Shown: positions 9,126 to 18,562, counted from the stretch's first letter. The stretch: 64,000 nt of DNA from Brevibacillus sp. (GCA_017656235.1 JACDOF010000001.1:1054001-1118000), one strand, 5' to 3'. Numbers and translations are program-made. The notes: generated by a model not told the origin, from the letters alone.

Positions 9126-9986
9126 TTAATCCCCTTTCCGGGTCTGAGCCTTCGCCGCTTTTACCGTGTTGGCCAACAGCATCGTGATTGTCATCGGTCC
9201 TACACCGCCTGGTACGGGGGTAATGTAGCTGGCTACCTCTGCTACTTCGTCAAACCTTACGTCACCGACAAGCTTGCCGTTTTCCAAACGGTTAACGCCC
9301 ACATCTATTACGATTGTCCCGGGGGAGACGTGTTCTTTGCCAATCAGATGCGGTTTCCCCACAGCAACCACAAGAATGTCAGCCTGGCGCGTCAAGTCTG
9401 CCAGGTTGCGGGTGCGGGAGTGGCACAAGGTCACGGTCGCGTTCTCTTGCAGCAGCAATAGCGAAACCGGCTTCCCGACGATATTGCTGCGGCCAATGAC
9501 AACCACGTGCTTCCCGTTCAAGTCTGTTCCCGTCGTTTGAATCAACTTGACAATGCCGTGAGGTGTGCAGGGAAGAAGCGACTCTTTGCCGATCACCATT
9601 TTCCCGACATTTTCCGGATGAAAGCCGTCCACATCTTTCTCAGCCGGGATTAAATCCAGTACCGCTTCCTCAGAGATGTGCGGCGGCAGCGGCAGCTGCA
9701 CCAATATCCCATGAATGTTCGTTTTTTTCTTTATCTGTTCAATTGTCTCATGCAGCTCCGCCTGACTTACCGACTCTTCCAGACAGACCACTTCCGAATA
9801 TATGCCTACCTCTTCACATCCCTTTACTTTTCCTTTCACATAGGAGTGAGAGGCGGGGTCTTGTCCAACCAAAACAACTGCAAGACCAGGATGTATCCCT
9901 TCCTGCTTCAATTGCTCCACTTCCCGGGCGATCTCTTCCCGGATCGATCTGGCTATTGCCTTGCCGTCAATCACCACTGCTGACAT
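9126..9986 (-). CDS. folD: bifunctional methylenetetrahydrofolate dehydrogenase/cyclohydrolase FolD
   Basis: FolD interconverts 5,10-methylene-, methenyl- and 10-formyl-tetrahydrofolate with NADP. The 286-residue protein has the catalytic Lys segment SYVKGKVKGCEE near residue 50, a DVDGFHPENVG segment and VIGRSNIVGKPVSLLLL near residue 165. The C-terminal PVPGGVGPMTITMLL signature is present. An excellent Shine-Dalgarno (AAGGAGG) precedes the ATG. It heads the folD-xseA-xseB-ispA cluster. Confidence 0.98.
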   Translation of the reverse strand: MSAVVIDGKAIARSIREEIAREVEQLKQEGIHPGLAVVLVGQDPASHSYVKGKVKGCEEVGIYSEVVCLEESVSQAELHETIEQIKKKTNIHGILVQLPLPPHISEEAVLDLIPAEKDVDGFHPENVGKMVIGKESLLPCTPHGIVKLIQTTGTDLNGKHVVVIGRSNIVGKPVSLLLLQENATVTLCHSRTRNLADLTRQADILVVAVGKPHLIGKEHVSPGTIVIDVGVNRLENGKLVGDVRFDEVAEVASYITPVPGGVGPMTITMLLANTVKAAKAQTRKGD

Positions 9987-10069
9987 GTGGGTGACAACCT
10001 CCTTCGCTCTGTATGTTCACACCTAGTGTAGCGAGGAGACGCAGGTATGTAAAGACGAAATTTTAACCG

Positions 10070-11041
10070 TTATACATTATCAAATGTTCGGTTTTTGTGC
10101 ATCGCCCACCCCAGCATGGCTACGCCGTAAGCGTTGTCACCCGAGTAGGGCGGATCACAGAAGTACAGCTTCGCCCCTACCGCCGTGTGTTCCAGGCGCT
10201 TGATCAGTCGTTCGCGTATATACTGATTGGCTGCGACACCGCCAACAATCAGAATCTGACGGCCATATCCTTGTTCCACTGACTTTCGCAGCACTTTTTC
10301 CAGCGTATTGGCCAAACACTGTTCCACGGCGCGTGCGATTTCAGCCGGAGGAACCTCCTGACGGGAGATGGCCCGCAGGAGGGCAGCCTCGGGACCGGAG
10401 AAGCTGAAGTTCAACCCGTCTACGGACGAAGCGACGCGGAAGGTACCTGCTGCCTGGCGGGCCAACTCTTCCACGTACGGGCCTGCGGGGAACGGCAGGC
10501 CCAGTGCCACACCCACGCGGTCCACCAGTTGACCGGCATGCAGGTCAATGGATCCTCCAATCTTTTTGATCCGGTAACCACATTCATGGCGGGTACACGC
10601 GAGCAGCTCCGATGTTCCCCCGGACAGATGCACAGCCAGAAACCGATCCCCTTGTGGGCGCTCTGATGCTGAATACTCACCAGCGGCAATATGTCCCTCC
10701 TGATGACTGGTCAGGTAATAGGGGACATCCAGGAAAACGGACAAGCACTTGGCCAGTCCTTCCCCTACTTTAAACACCGGCATGTACGACTCTTCCAGCG
10801 GCCGTGGCTTTTCACTGGCACATACAGCCGCAATCCGCCATTTGTCCAAACGGAGCTGGTCGCTTAATTCCGGCAGGTTCATCACGTGCTGAAAGACGGC
10901 TTCCGATTGCTGCAGTCCCCTTTTTCCTTCTTTTACCTTGAGAAGTTTTCTGGCTTCTGCAACAATCTCACCGTCTTCGCGGGCCAAACAAAGCGATGTC
11001 CGGTAATTGCTGGTATCAATTCCCAGTACGACTTGATCCAT
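10070..11041 (-). CDS. TsaD/Kae1-like ASKHA-family protein (paralogue)
   Basis: The 323-residue protein has the GIDTSNYRTSL phosphate-binding start, the metal-binding HxxxH motif (LTSHQEGHIAAGEY near residue 109), an HLSGGTSEL loop and a C-terminal VGGVAANQYIRERL. These are hallmarks of the TsaD family that forms the t6A base of tRNA. Overall divergence and a position between folD and nusB suggest a Firmicutes paralogue rather than the main tsaD, which usually sits near tsaB/tsaE. Its function is unknown to me. The start at 11041 is chosen because AGGTGA lies 8 bases upstream; an in-frame GTG at 11053 lacks such a site. Confidence 0.8.
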   Translation of the reverse strand: MDQVVLGIDTSNYRTSLCLAREDGEIVAEARKLLKVKEGKRGLQQSEAVFQHVMNLPELSDQLRLDKWRIAAVCASEKPRPLEESYMPVFKVGEGLAKCLSVFLDVPYYLTSHQEGHIAAGEYSASERPQGDRFLAVHLSGGTSELLACTRHECGYRIKKIGGSIDLHAGQLVDRVGVALGLPFPAGPYVEELARQAAGTFRVASSVDGLNFSFSGPEAALLRAISRQEVPPAEIARAVEQCLANTLEKVLRKSVEQGYGRQILIVGGVAANQYIRERLIKRLEHTAVGAKLYFCDPPYSGDNAYGVAMLGWAMHKNRTFDNV

Positions 11042-11091
11042 GATTTCTTTCACCTGATTTCTGCTGTTCGGGCGTACTGATTGCCTTCCCG

Positions 11092-11499
11092 CTACACCTG
11101 CGTCTGTTCCCGAGCCTGCAAGAAACTGGACAGCACCCCGTTGACAAATTTGTACGACTGGTCATCACTGTACAGTTTTGCCAATTCCACGGCCTCGTTA
11201 AGCACGACTTTCTCCGGCAATTCCGGTTCGTACATCAGTTCAAAGAAGGCCAGCCGCAAAATGGCCCGATCCACGTTGGCAATTCGCTCCAACCGCCAGC
11301 CGCGCAGGTATTTTTTCAATTCCTCGTCAATCTGCGGTAAATGCTTCAGCACCCCTTCTACAAGGAACATCATGTAGTCGGGGTCTCCCTGTTCCTGATC
11401 TTCCAGCACCATCGCGACTGCATCGTGTAAGTCCACCTGGGCCATGTCGATTTGAAACAGGCATTGCACCGCTTTTTCTCTTGCTGTTCTACGCTTCAT
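11092..11499 (-). CDS. nusB: transcription antitermination factor NusB
   Basis: The 135-residue all-helical protein binds boxA RNA with NusE (S10) during rRNA antitermination. It begins MKRRTAREKAVQCLFQIDM and ends with the family motif KVVLNEAVELAKLYSDDQSYKFVNGVL, both diagnostic. It follows a DUF2273 gene by 10 bases on the minus strand, the usual asp23-amaP-DUF2273-nusB order. Confidence 0.97.
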   Translation of the reverse strand: MKRRTAREKAVQCLFQIDMAQVDLHDAVAMVLEDQEQGDPDYMMFLVEGVLKHLPQIDEELKKYLRGWRLERIANVDRAILRLAFFELMYEPELPEKVVLNEAVELAKLYSDDQSYKFVNGVLSSFLQAREQTQV

Positions 11500-11509
11500 G
11501 TTCGTTCAC

Positions 11510-11725
11510 CTACTGTTTGAATTTACCAGGCAGGATGCGGTCCAACAGTTCCCGCAGATCTTCTTTTTGATCCAGTTTACGCCCTATATAATATCCGGTC
11601 GCCACCAAGACGATCATCACAAGGGTATCCCAAAATCCGACAAGCAGATAAATGATGCCAAAGAAAAGGCCCGCAATCACTCCCAGACACTTGCCCTTGT
11701 GCTCCCAGAGGATCTCCCATAACAT
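11510..11725 (-). CDS. DUF2273 small membrane protein
   Basis: The roughly 71-residue protein has two hydrophobic segments (GVIAGLFFGIIYLLVGF and TLVMIVLVATGYYIG) followed by a charged tail. This matches the DUF2273 family found between amaP and nusB in Bacillota. No biochemical role is established; the constant linkage to amaP and asp23 suggests the same envelope-associated complex. The ATG at 11725 has AGGTGA upstream; an in-frame GTG lies at 11734. Confidence 0.88.
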   Translation of the reverse strand: MLWEILWEHKGKCLGVIAGLFFGIIYLLVGFWDTLVMIVLVATGYYIGRKLDQKEDLRELLDRILPGKFKQ

Positions 11726-11737
11726 GTGCTTCACCTT

Positions 11738-12301
11738 CTATTCTACCCGCCTGCTCCGGACGGTAACATGGTCTGTCGGCGCCACCTCGACGACCGACAC
11801 CGAAACCTCCGCGATGTCCAGCCCGGTGATCGCTTCCACCCTCGCCTTTACTTCCGCCTGCAGATTTTGGGTTAGTTCCGGCAGGGGGGTCTCTCCGTCA
11901 AACGTCACCCGCAGCGAAATCACATTTCCCAACTCCTGGGTTGAGACATGTGTCTTTAGCTCGCGTACCCCTCTTACCTTGCGCGCTGCACGTTCCGCAA
12001 TGGCGCGAATGGTATCCAGTGAAATGCTGACATGTCCAAAGTCATTCCGCTGGTAGATTGCTTTGTGCTCACGCCCCTGGCGGCGAAATCCGCTGACAAA
12101 AAAACGGACACTGATCGCCAGAAAAATAACCGATACGATCAGATATGGGAGATTGATTGTCGTCGTGCCGTAAATGCGGGAGAAAAACAGTTCCACCCAC
12201 GAGCGATCGATCAAGTTGGAGAATACGCCGATCGCAAGCAGCGAAAGGATGATCAGGACGAGACTGTATACGGATAGGATAAAGCGGTCGAACAGATTCA
12301 A
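11738..12301 (-). CDS. amaP: alkaline shock response membrane anchor protein AmaP
   Basis: The 187-residue protein has two transmembrane segments near the N terminus (about residues 8-30 and 48-69) and a cytosolic Asp23-like domain (about 75-180). This is the AmaP architecture that tethers Asp23 to the membrane. The start is TTG, with GGAGGGG 5 bases upstream. It lies downstream of asp23, separated by a terminator hairpin, and upstream of DUF2273 and nusB with only a few bases between. Confidence 0.9.
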   Translation of the reverse strand: MNLFDRFILSVYSLVLIILSLLAIGVFSNLIDRSWVELFFSRIYGTTTINLPYLIVSVIFLAISVRFFVSGFRRQGREHKAIYQRNDFGHVSISLDTIRAIAERAARKVRGVRELKTHVSTQELGNVISLRVTFDGETPLPELTQNLQAEVKARVEAITGLDIAEVSVSVVEVAPTDHVTVRSRRVE

Positions 12302-12321
12302 ATCGGCCCCTCCTTATGCAG

Positions 12322-12345
12322 AAAATGCCCCCTTGGCTGGGGGCA
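12322..12345 (-). terminator. partial terminator between asp23 and amaP
   Basis: TGCCCCC (12326-12332) and GGGGGCA (12339-12345) form a 7-bp GC stem, followed on the minus strand by four T. It sits between asp23 and amaP and would lower expression of amaP relative to asp23. Confidence 0.7.
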
Positions 12346-12358
12346 CGGTTTAGACGGT

Positions 12359-12784
12359 TCAGCGAACCCTCTGATGCTCTTCCGGCAGGCTCTGCGTATT
12401 GGCCGGCTGCGTTTTTTCTTCGGGACTTAGTTCCACATCGACAATATGTACGTTAACCTCAACGACCGAGAGCCCAGTCATGCTCTCAATCGCAGCACTT
12501 ACACTGTCCTGTAAATTTCGGGCTACTTCCGGAATGCGGTAGCCGTATTTCACGACTATGGACAAATCGACAGCCGCTTCACGAGAACCAACCTCTACGC
12601 GGACGCCGCGGGCCACGTTTTTTCGGCCGAGACGCTCAGCGATGTCGCCGACGAAGCCCCCGCTCATCTGCGCAACACCTTCTACTTCCGAGGCGGCCAT
12701 CCCCGCGATAACCTCCAATACTTCGGGAGCGATCTGGATCTTCCCCAGTTCTGTCTTTTCTGTATCAGCCGTAAATTCCTCCAT
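12359..12784 (-). CDS. Asp23/Gls24 family alkaline shock protein
   Basis: The 141-residue protein has the family core GKIQIAPEVLEVIAGMAAS near residue 15 and a C-terminal MTGLSVVEVNVHIVDV strand. It probably forms a peripheral layer at the membrane with AmaP and is linked to cell-envelope stress. The start at 12784 has GGAGGTG 6 bases upstream; an in-frame GTG at 12793 is poorly placed. A second family member lies at 61150-61491. The position upstream of amaP and downstream of accC matches B. subtilis yqhY. Confidence 0.92.
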   Translation of the reverse strand: MEEFTADTEKTELGKIQIAPEVLEVIAGMAASEVEGVAQMSGGFVGDIAERLGRKNVARGVRVEVGSREAAVDLSIVVKYGYRIPEVARNLQDSVSAAIESMTGLSVVEVNVHIVDVELSPEEKTQPANTQSLPEEHQRVR

Positions 12785-12844
12785 CACACGCACCTCCCTC
12801 TGGGTTTACCTCCCATTATAGCAACGACGCGCCTTTTTTACAAA

Positions 12845-14200
12845 CTACGTTTCATCAAGTTTGAGATCATGCGTCTCCAAAAACTTCGTATCAAACTCTC
12901 CGCTGACAAACTTTTCGTGCTCCAGCACCTTCAAATGGAAGGGAATCGTGGTGGCAATGCCGTCTATCACGAATTCGGAAAGGGCCCGTTTCATTCGCTC
13001 GATTGCTTCGCGGCGGTCTTTGCCCCATACAATCACCTTGGCGATCATCGAGTCATAGAACGGCGGTATCTGGTATCCGGAATAGGCAGCGCTGTCCACG
13101 CGCACTCCAAACCCGCCAGGTGGCAGGTAGTTGGTAATGCGTCCCGGAGAGGGCATGAAGTTTTTGGCCGGGTTTTCCGCATTGATTCGGCATTCGATCG
13201 CCCAACCGTCCAGTTTCACCTGTTCCTGGGTAAAGGAGAGCGGATTGCCGGCAGCCACAAGAATCTGTTCCTTGATCAAATCCTGGCCGCTGATCATTTC
13301 CGTAACCGGATGCTCTACCTGAATGCGCGTATTCATCTCCATAAAGTAAAACTGTCCGTGCCGGTCCAGCAAAAACTCCACCGTGCCTGCTCCGTGGTAA
13401 TGAACCGCTTTGGCTGCCGCCACCGCTGCCTGCCCCATCTGATGGCGCAGTTCCTCACTCAGCGCAGGGGACGGTGCTTCCTCAATCAGCTTTTGGTGCC
13501 GCCGCTGGATCGAACAGTCGCGTTCGCCCACATAGACAACATTGCCGTGCTTGTCGGCCATGATTTGAATCTCAACGTGGCGCGGCCCTTCAACGAACTT
13601 TTCCAGGTATACGCCAGGATTGCCAAAAGCGGTTTTGGCCTCGTTTTGCGCCTGTCGAATCGCCTTTTCCAACTCTTCGTCATCATGCGCAACACGCATC
13701 CCGCGCCCGCCGCCACCAGCGGTTGCCTTTACCATCACGGGGTAACCGATTTGACGGGCGGTTTCAATGGCTTCACCCACGTCATCAATCAGTCCGTCTG
13801 TACCAGGTACGGTTGGCACACCTGCTGCTTTCATCGTTTCTTTCGCGGTTGATTTATCCCCCATCTTGGTGATCGCTTCAGGGTCCGGTCCGATAAACGT
13901 GATGTTGCAAGCGGCGCAGATTTCAGCGAAATCGGCGTTTTCGGCCAGAAAACCGTATCCAGGGTGAACCGCATCAACCCCCACCTTGGTCGCAAGGCTC
14001 ATCAGGTTTGCCATGTTCAAATAACTCTCCTTGGATGCGGTCGGACCAATGCAGTACGCCTCGTCTGCCATCTTGACGTGCAGCGATTCCCGGTCCGCTT
14101 CCGAATAGACGGCGACCGTGCGGATCCCCAATTCGCGGCACGCCCGGATGATTCGCACAGCAATCTCGCCGCGATTGGCGATTAGGATTTTTTGGAACAT
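12845..14200 (-). CDS. accC: acetyl-CoA carboxylase biotin carboxylase subunit
   Basis: AccC carboxylates biotin on AccB using ATP and bicarbonate, the first half-reaction of malonyl-CoA synthesis. The 451-residue protein has the biotin carboxylase N-terminal motif [19 protein letters not shown], the glycine-rich ATP-grasp loop [10 protein letters not shown] near residue 162, and the [15 protein letters not shown] segment near 287. It lies 18 bases downstream of accB, the standard order, and just upstream of asp23. Confidence 0.98.
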   Translation of the reverse strand: MFQKILIANRGEIAVRIIRACRELGIRTVAVYSEADRESLHVKMADEAYCIGPTASKESYLNMANLMSLATKVGVDAVHPGYGFLAENADFAEICAACNITFIGPDPEAITKMGDKSTAKETMKAAGVPTVPGTDGLIDDVGEAIETARQIGYPVMVKATAGGGGRGMRVAHDDEELEKAIRQAQNEAKTAFGNPGVYLEKFVEGPRHVEIQIMADKHGNVVYVGERDCSIQRRHQKLIEEAPSPALSEELRHQMGQAAVAAAKAVHYHGAGTVEFLLDRHGQFYFMEMNTRIQVEHPVTEMISGQDLIKEQILVAAGNPLSFTQEQVKLDGWAIECRINAENPAKNFMPSPGRITNYLPPGGFGVRVDSAAYSGYQIPPFYDSMIAKVIVWGKDRREAIERMKRALSEFVIDGIATTIPFHLKVLEHEKFVSGEFDTKFLETHDLKLDET

Positions 14201-14218
14201 CCTGGTTCTCCCTCCGTT

Positions 14219-14731
14219 TTACTCTGGCTTGACGAGGAACAGCGGCTGCCCGTACTCAACCAACTGACCGTCTTCCACCAAAACCTTCACGATCTCGCCG
14301 CTCACTTCTGCTTCGATCTCATTGAACAGCTTCATGGCTTCCAGGATACATACCACACTGTTTGGCGTAACCTTGTCACCAGGCTGCACGTATGGCGGTT
14401 TGCCCGGCTCTGGTGCACGATAAAACGTGCCGACCATCGGGGCGGTAATTTTATGTAGGTTGGCTTCATCAGCGACAGCTGCCGCTTCAGCGGGCTTTGG
14501 AGCTTCCGGTTGAGCAGCGGGCTGAACCTCAGGTGCCGAAGAGGTCACCACAGACGCCGGCTGTACGTGAACCGCAGGCTGCGGTGGAGCCACGGTGACC
14601 GGCACTTCAGCCGCAGGGGCCGAAGACTTTTTAATGCTCAGTTTGGAACCTTCCCATTCCAGCTTCAACTCTTGTATGCTCGATTGGTCAATTAACTTGA
14701 TCATTTCACGAATTTCGTGAAGCTTGAACAT
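14219..14731 (-). CDS. accB: biotin carboxyl carrier protein AccB
   Basis: The 170-residue protein has an N-terminal helical segment ([15 protein letters not shown]), a Pro/Ala-rich flexible linker (about residues 35-90), and a C-terminal biotinyl domain. The biotinylation motif [12 protein letters not shown] contains the modified Lys. It carries carboxybiotin between AccC and the carboxyltransferase. The gene starts the accB-accC pair; a terminator of the upstream spoIIIA operon lies about 150 bases before it. Confidence 0.97.
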   Translation of the reverse strand: MFKLHEIREMIKLIDQSSIQELKLEWEGSKLSIKKSSAPAAEVPVTVAPPQPAVHVQPASVVTSSAPEVQPAAQPEAPKPAEAAAVADEANLHKITAPMVGTFYRAPEPGKPPYVQPGDKVTPNSVVCILEAMKLFNEIEAEVSGEIVKVLVEDGQLVEYGQPLFLVKPE

Positions 14732-14881
14732 CTTGCGTTCACTCCTTGTTCTTTAGCTCATTGATTCACCGGCACAGGCTTGGCAAAAGCAGATAAACCC
14801 ATAAATAATATGGTAGCTTCTTGGCTGTACAACGTCAAGGAAAGGAATATGTTCGGACGCCGTTTTATAGAATGTGAGCAG

Positions 14882-14908
14882 AAAAAACACCAGGAATCCT
14901 CCCGGTGT
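14882..14908 (-). terminator. terminator at the end of the spoIIIA operon
   Basis: ACACC/GGTGT arms (14887-14891 and 14904-14908) with inner GGGA/TTCC pairing form a hairpin, followed on the minus strand by a run of T. It lies 37 bases after the spoIIIAH stop. The remaining 150 bases up to accB hold no gene and should contain the accBC promoter. Confidence 0.75.
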
Positions 14909-14944
14909 CTTCTGCATTCTTCTTATGGCCCGGCTCCTGCGCGA

Positions 14945-15592
14945 TCACGGTTGGGAACTGACCGTCACCTTATATCCCGGTACATCGAGATGCTGCTTGG
15001 TCAATGCAATGATGTCCACGACCTGCTTGCGATCCAGTTTCTCAGCCTGGACGACCACCTTCACACTGTCGTTTTGGGCGAAGACCACGGCATCTTTGTA
15101 GCCGTCTGCTTTCAGCATCTCCTCCAGCGCCATGATGTTGTTTTGCATCTGCGACAGCTCATCGTGCCGTGCTTTCGCCTCCGCTATCGCCTGCGGGGAG
15201 GCGTCCGGATTGACGATAATCTCCATTTGTTCATCCTTTTGTTTTTCCATCATCGCTTCCCGGTTGATCTTGATTCCCTGGAAGGTCTCGTTGACGGCAT
15301 TGGTGAAAATGGAGCTGCTGCCATCTTCGGGCCATGTGCCCTCCTCTCCCGCCTGCGCATACTCCGACTGGCCGCTTTCGTCGGTCACGTCCTCCACTGG
15401 TGCGGCATCGGGGGCAGGCATGTCGGTTTGTTCCGTCTCTACTTCTACTCCTGACAAGGCATCCTCCTGACCGGCCGGGCTCCCCAGCGCCGGCGTCTGT
15501 TCGCTCGGCCCTTTTACCAGATAGTACCCCGACAATACGACCATTACGGCCAGCATCGTCAACAGCCAAACTGTTTGCTTGCGTACAACCAT
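14945..15592 (-). CDS. spoIIIAH: stage III sporulation protein AH
   Basis: SpoIIIAH sits in the mother-cell membrane and binds SpoIIQ across the intermembrane space, forming part of the channel or feeding-tube complex. The product has one N-terminal membrane segment (about residues 8-25). An acidic linker and a C-terminal domain ending in a YscJ/FliF-like ring-building fold follow. I place the start at ATG 15592, 8 bases after GGAGG; GTG 15598 is possible. It is the last gene of the operon, followed by a terminator. Confidence 0.94.
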   Translation of the reverse strand: MVVRKQTVWLLTMLAVMVVLSGYYLVKGPSEQTPALGSPAGQEDALSGVEVETEQTDMPAPDAAPVEDVTDESGQSEYAQAGEEGTWPEDGSSSIFTNAVNETFQGIKINREAMMEKQKDEQMEIIVNPDASPQAIAEAKARHDELSQMQNNIMALEEMLKADGYKDAVVFAQNDSVKVVVQAEKLDRKQVVDIIALTKQHLDVPGYKVTVSSQP

Positions 15593-15604
15593 CTGCACAA
15601 CCTC

Positions 15605-16237
15605 CTAACCTTTTTTGGGTAATACCGAGATTTTATAGGCGGGAACGTCCAATACTTTTTGGACCGCTTCCAGAATCCACGCTTTTACCTGAATGTTCTC
15701 CGCTCCCTTGGCTACTACCAGCACGCCTCTCACTTTTGGTTTGACCGTCTTTACCACAACCGGATGTTCCTGCTTGGTTCCCTGGACCACGACGACCTGC
15801 TCGTTTCTTGACTGATCGATTTGGTTGCGCGTCGCATTCTCCCTGTCTGTTTCCTTTGTTGTTGCAGAGCGGGTATCACGGTTTTTCTCGACGATGACTT
15901 CGGGTGTTGAATCAAGGTTCACCATCACCTCTACCTGCCCGACGCCGATCACCGCTTCCAGAATCTCAGCCAACTGGGTTTCATAGATATTTTCGTATTC
16001 CTGGATCACGTCACTGCCGACAGAGCTGCCCAGAGCGGGGGCGGCAGGCGGTTCCCCATCCGGTCTGGCAGCGGCGTAATGTTCACTTTCTGCAGGCGGG
16101 TCCCGCTCGACGGATAGAAAATCCGTAAAGATCATCACCGCTGCCCCAATCGATAACAAGAGGATCAAATAGTGAATCGGCTTTAGTTGCTTATCGCCTG
16201 GAGTGTTGCCCAGCAACTGCTTCAGTTTGGACAGCAT
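15605..16237 (-). CDS. spoIIIAG: stage III sporulation protein AG
   Basis: The 210-residue protein has one N-terminal membrane helix (about residues 22-42) and an ectodomain with a ring-building motif. SpoIIIAG of B. subtilis forms a 30-fold ring in the intermembrane space, similar to type III secretion rings. A segment rich in Arg, Thr and Asn near residues 118-150 (DTRSATTKETDREN) corresponds to the variable insertion region. It lies 12 bases before spoIIIAH. Confidence 0.94.
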   Translation of the reverse strand: MLSKLKQLLGNTPGDKQLKPIHYLILLLSIGAAVMIFTDFLSVERDPPAESEHYAAARPDGEPPAAPALGSSVGSDVIQEYENIYETQLAEILEAVIGVGQVEVMVNLDSTPEVIVEKNRDTRSATTKETDRENATRNQIDQSRNEQVVVVQGTKQEHPVVVKTVKPKVRGVLVVAKGAENIQVKAWILEAVQKVLDVPAYKISVLPKKG

Positions 16238-16263
16238 CTACATCCCCCCTTTGCGCCCGTCCA

Positions 16264-16950
16264 TCAGCGTCTCTCTTCCTCCTCCACGCCGGTTACGGTT
16301 ACCACCTCCGGTTTCAGCTGCCACTGCCCGGCGATGTGTGCGGCAATCGCCCGGTTGCGGGTCGTGCGGGCGGAACTGTACGCCGGAAGGCTGTCAACGC
16401 TGTTATCCGCTGCGCTGTTTGCCTGCTCCCTTCCTACCTCAATCCTGATTGGCTCTATCGGCCTCACAGGCGTCTCGTCACGGGTGGCTCCAGCTTCCTC
16501 CGCTGCCCTGTCCACCACCTGCACCATTACCGCATCCACAGTTGGTTGATCCTGATTTGATTGACGAAACCGCACCTCGACGGATGCCACCTCGACCCCA
16601 AACGAAGTGCGCACCTGTTCCCGGATGAGTGATTCCATCTGGGAGCTGACGTACTCTTCCACCTGCCGGTGCTGCTGCCGCAGTACGTTTTCCGCTACGT
16701 TCTTCCACTCCGATTCCGGAGCTGCCCCGGTATCGAACTGCTGCTGATAGCGCAGCAGACGGTGCGCCAGTTCTTCCGGCGGGATGCGAAACAGGGAAAA
16801 AAGCGGCGACATGATGGTCAGCAGAATGATCAAGCCCATCACCATCTTCACATAGCGCTGCAGGGTGGTATTCGGGAGGATCAGGTCGAGAAAGGCTGCC
16901 AACAGGACGAGCAGGATGATTTTTTTCAACCAAAGGGTTAACCATGCCAT
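16264..16950 (-). CDS. spoIIIAF: stage III sporulation protein AF
   Basis: The 228-residue protein has two N-terminal membrane segments (about residues 8-25 and 33-52, with MGLIILLTIMSPL) and a soluble C-terminal domain of ring-building type. It follows spoIIIAE by 11 bases. Its exact place in the SpoIIIA-SpoIIQ complex is less defined than that of AG and AH. Confidence 0.93.
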   Translation of the reverse strand: MAWLTLWLKKIILLVLLAAFLDLILPNTTLQRYVKMVMGLIILLTIMSPLFSLFRIPPEELAHRLLRYQQQFDTGAAPESEWKNVAENVLRQQHRQVEEYVSSQMESLIREQVRTSFGVEVASVEVRFRQSNQDQPTVDAVMVQVVDRAAEEAGATRDETPVRPIEPIRIEVGREQANSAADNSVDSLPAYSSARTTRNRAIAAHIAGQWQLKPEVVTVTGVEEEERR

Positions 16951-16961
16951 GAAGTTCCCAC

Positions 16962-18140
16962 CTACCGAATCATCAACGATAGATTGCCTGCCGTGATGAT
17001 GATGGTGATTGCCAGGAAAAACATCAGTCCCACCGTAGCCAGGGCGGCAAACACGTAGACCAGGCTTCTGCCGATTGTGCCGAGGGCGGCAATGATCGGG
17101 CTGGAGCCGAGCGGCTGCAAAACAGCCGATGAAACGTTGTAAATCAGCGCCAGCACAAGAATTTTGACCGCCGGAAACGCGCAGAGAATCAACAGAATGA
17201 TCACCCCGGCCAGACCAATGGCGTTTTTCACGAGCAGCGTGGCCCCGACTACGGTATCGGCCGCTTCTGAAAACATTCGGCCAACCAGTGGAATAAAGTT
17301 GCCGGTCACGTACTTGGCCGTGCGCAGCGTCACGCCGTCGGTCACCGCTGTCGTTGCCCCCTGAATGCTGACCACCGCCAGAAAGATGGTCAGAAACGAG
17401 CCAAGCGCCCCCATGGCAATGTTGCGCAGCAGCGCAGCCATCTGGGTCACCTGATAGCGTTCCGAAAAGAGGCTGGCGATGGAAAGCATGGCCGAGAGAA
17501 ACAGCAGCGGAAAAATGACCGTGGAGATCAAGATCCCGCTGATGTTGATCATGAAAATAATCAGCGGATGAAACAGCGCAGCTGATGCGAGATTGCCCAT
17601 CGAGGCCAACAAGGCAATCACCAGCGGAATCATGGCCAGCATGAAATCGGACATGTTGGCAATTGCGTCTTTGGCGTAGGTAATGGCCAGATGGAAGCTG
17701 TTCATCGCCAGCACCATCAACACCAGATAGGTGATGGCGTAGGCCACCGTACTGACCGCATTTCGCTCAAAGGCACTCTGCATCGTCTCCAAAATCATGG
17801 CAAAGACCGTGATGATAATGATCGAGCCAAGCAGTTTGCCGTTGGTCAGTACTTCGTGAAAAAAATATTTGAACAAACCGCCCAGCACGCCGGACGCCGT
17901 CAGTTCCCCACCGTTAAACAACAGCTTGAGAAGCCCCGGCGACTGCAGATCAGGCAGGTAACCCTTGTACTCCTGAAGCGTCTTGTACCAGAATTGTTCA
18001 ATCTGCTCGATTCCTATCTGTTCGGCCTGCTGCCGCACCAGTTGATCCAATGGCCCGTCCGAAGATGACCCGTCGTAAGCGGCGGAAACTTGCGGGGCCA
18101 GCATCAGGAAAAGGAAGAGCAGTCCTGTCCAATGTCTCAC
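16962..18140 (-). CDS. spoIIIAE: stage III sporulation protein AE
   Basis: This polytopic membrane protein is about 392 residues long, has a cleavable-looking signal sequence (ending APQVSA), and then at least seven hydrophobic segments. SpoIIIAE is the largest membrane component of the mother-cell channel. The GTG at 18140 has AGGGGG 6 bases upstream. Other in-frame starts at 18146 (ATG) and 18158 (GTG directly after the spoIIIAD stop) cannot be excluded. Confidence 0.94.
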   Translation of the reverse strand: MRHWTGLLFLFLMLAPQVSAAYDGSSSDGPLDQLVRQQAEQIGIEQIEQFWYKTLQEYKGYLPDLQSPGLLKLLFNGGELTASGVLGGLFKYFFHEVLTNGKLLGSIIIITVFAMILETMQSAFERNAVSTVAYAITYLVLMVLAMNSFHLAITYAKDAIANMSDFMLAMIPLVIALLASMGNLASAALFHPLIIFMINISGILISTVIFPLLFLSAMLSIASLFSERYQVTQMAALLRNIAMGALGSFLTIFLAVVSIQGATTAVTDGVTLRTAKYVTGNFIPLVGRMFSEAADTVVGATLLVKNAIGLAGVIILLILCAFPAVKILVLALIYNVSSAVLQPLGSSPIIAALGTIGRSLVYVFAALATVGLMFFLAITIIITAGNLSLMIR

Positions 18141-18158
18141 CGGCATCCCCCTATCCAC

Positions 18159-18548
18159 TCAAGCCGGCAGCAGATCGACAACCGTCTCAATAATAATCTG
18201 GACAATCGGGACGGCCATCACCAGAATCAAGACCTTGCCGGCCAGCTCAATCTTGGCTGCAATCGCCCCCTGACCGGCATCACGGGTAATCTGCGCCCCA
18301 AACTCGGCAATGTAGGCAATACCGATAATCTTCAGAATCGTCTTCAGGAATATCATGTTGAGATCTGCCTGCACGGCCAGTCGTTCCAGAATGCGGATCA
18401 CCTCGGCAATCTTGTCGATCAAAAAAAGAAAGATGATCACACCGGAGACAATCGCCAGCAAAAAGGCAAACATCGACTTTTGTTCATTGATGACCAGTGC
18501 GAGGATGGTAGCCACGATGCCGAGGCCAACGATTTGCACGATTTCCAT
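18159..18548 (-). CDS. spoIIIAD: stage III sporulation protein AD
   Basis: The 129-residue membrane protein has four hydrophobic segments and the family motif IGIAYIAEFGAQITRDAGQ near residue 84. Together with SpoIIIAC and AE it forms the membrane part of the SpoIIIA complex. It is tightly packed between spoIIIAC and spoIIIAE. Confidence 0.95.
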   Translation of the reverse strand: MEIVQIVGLGIVATILALVINEQKSMFAFLLAIVSGVIIFLFLIDKIAEVIRILERLAVQADLNMIFLKTILKIIGIAYIAEFGAQITRDAGQGAIAAKIELAGKVLILVMAVPIVQIIIETVVDLLPA

Positions 18549-18562
18549 GGTCGGCGCCCCCC

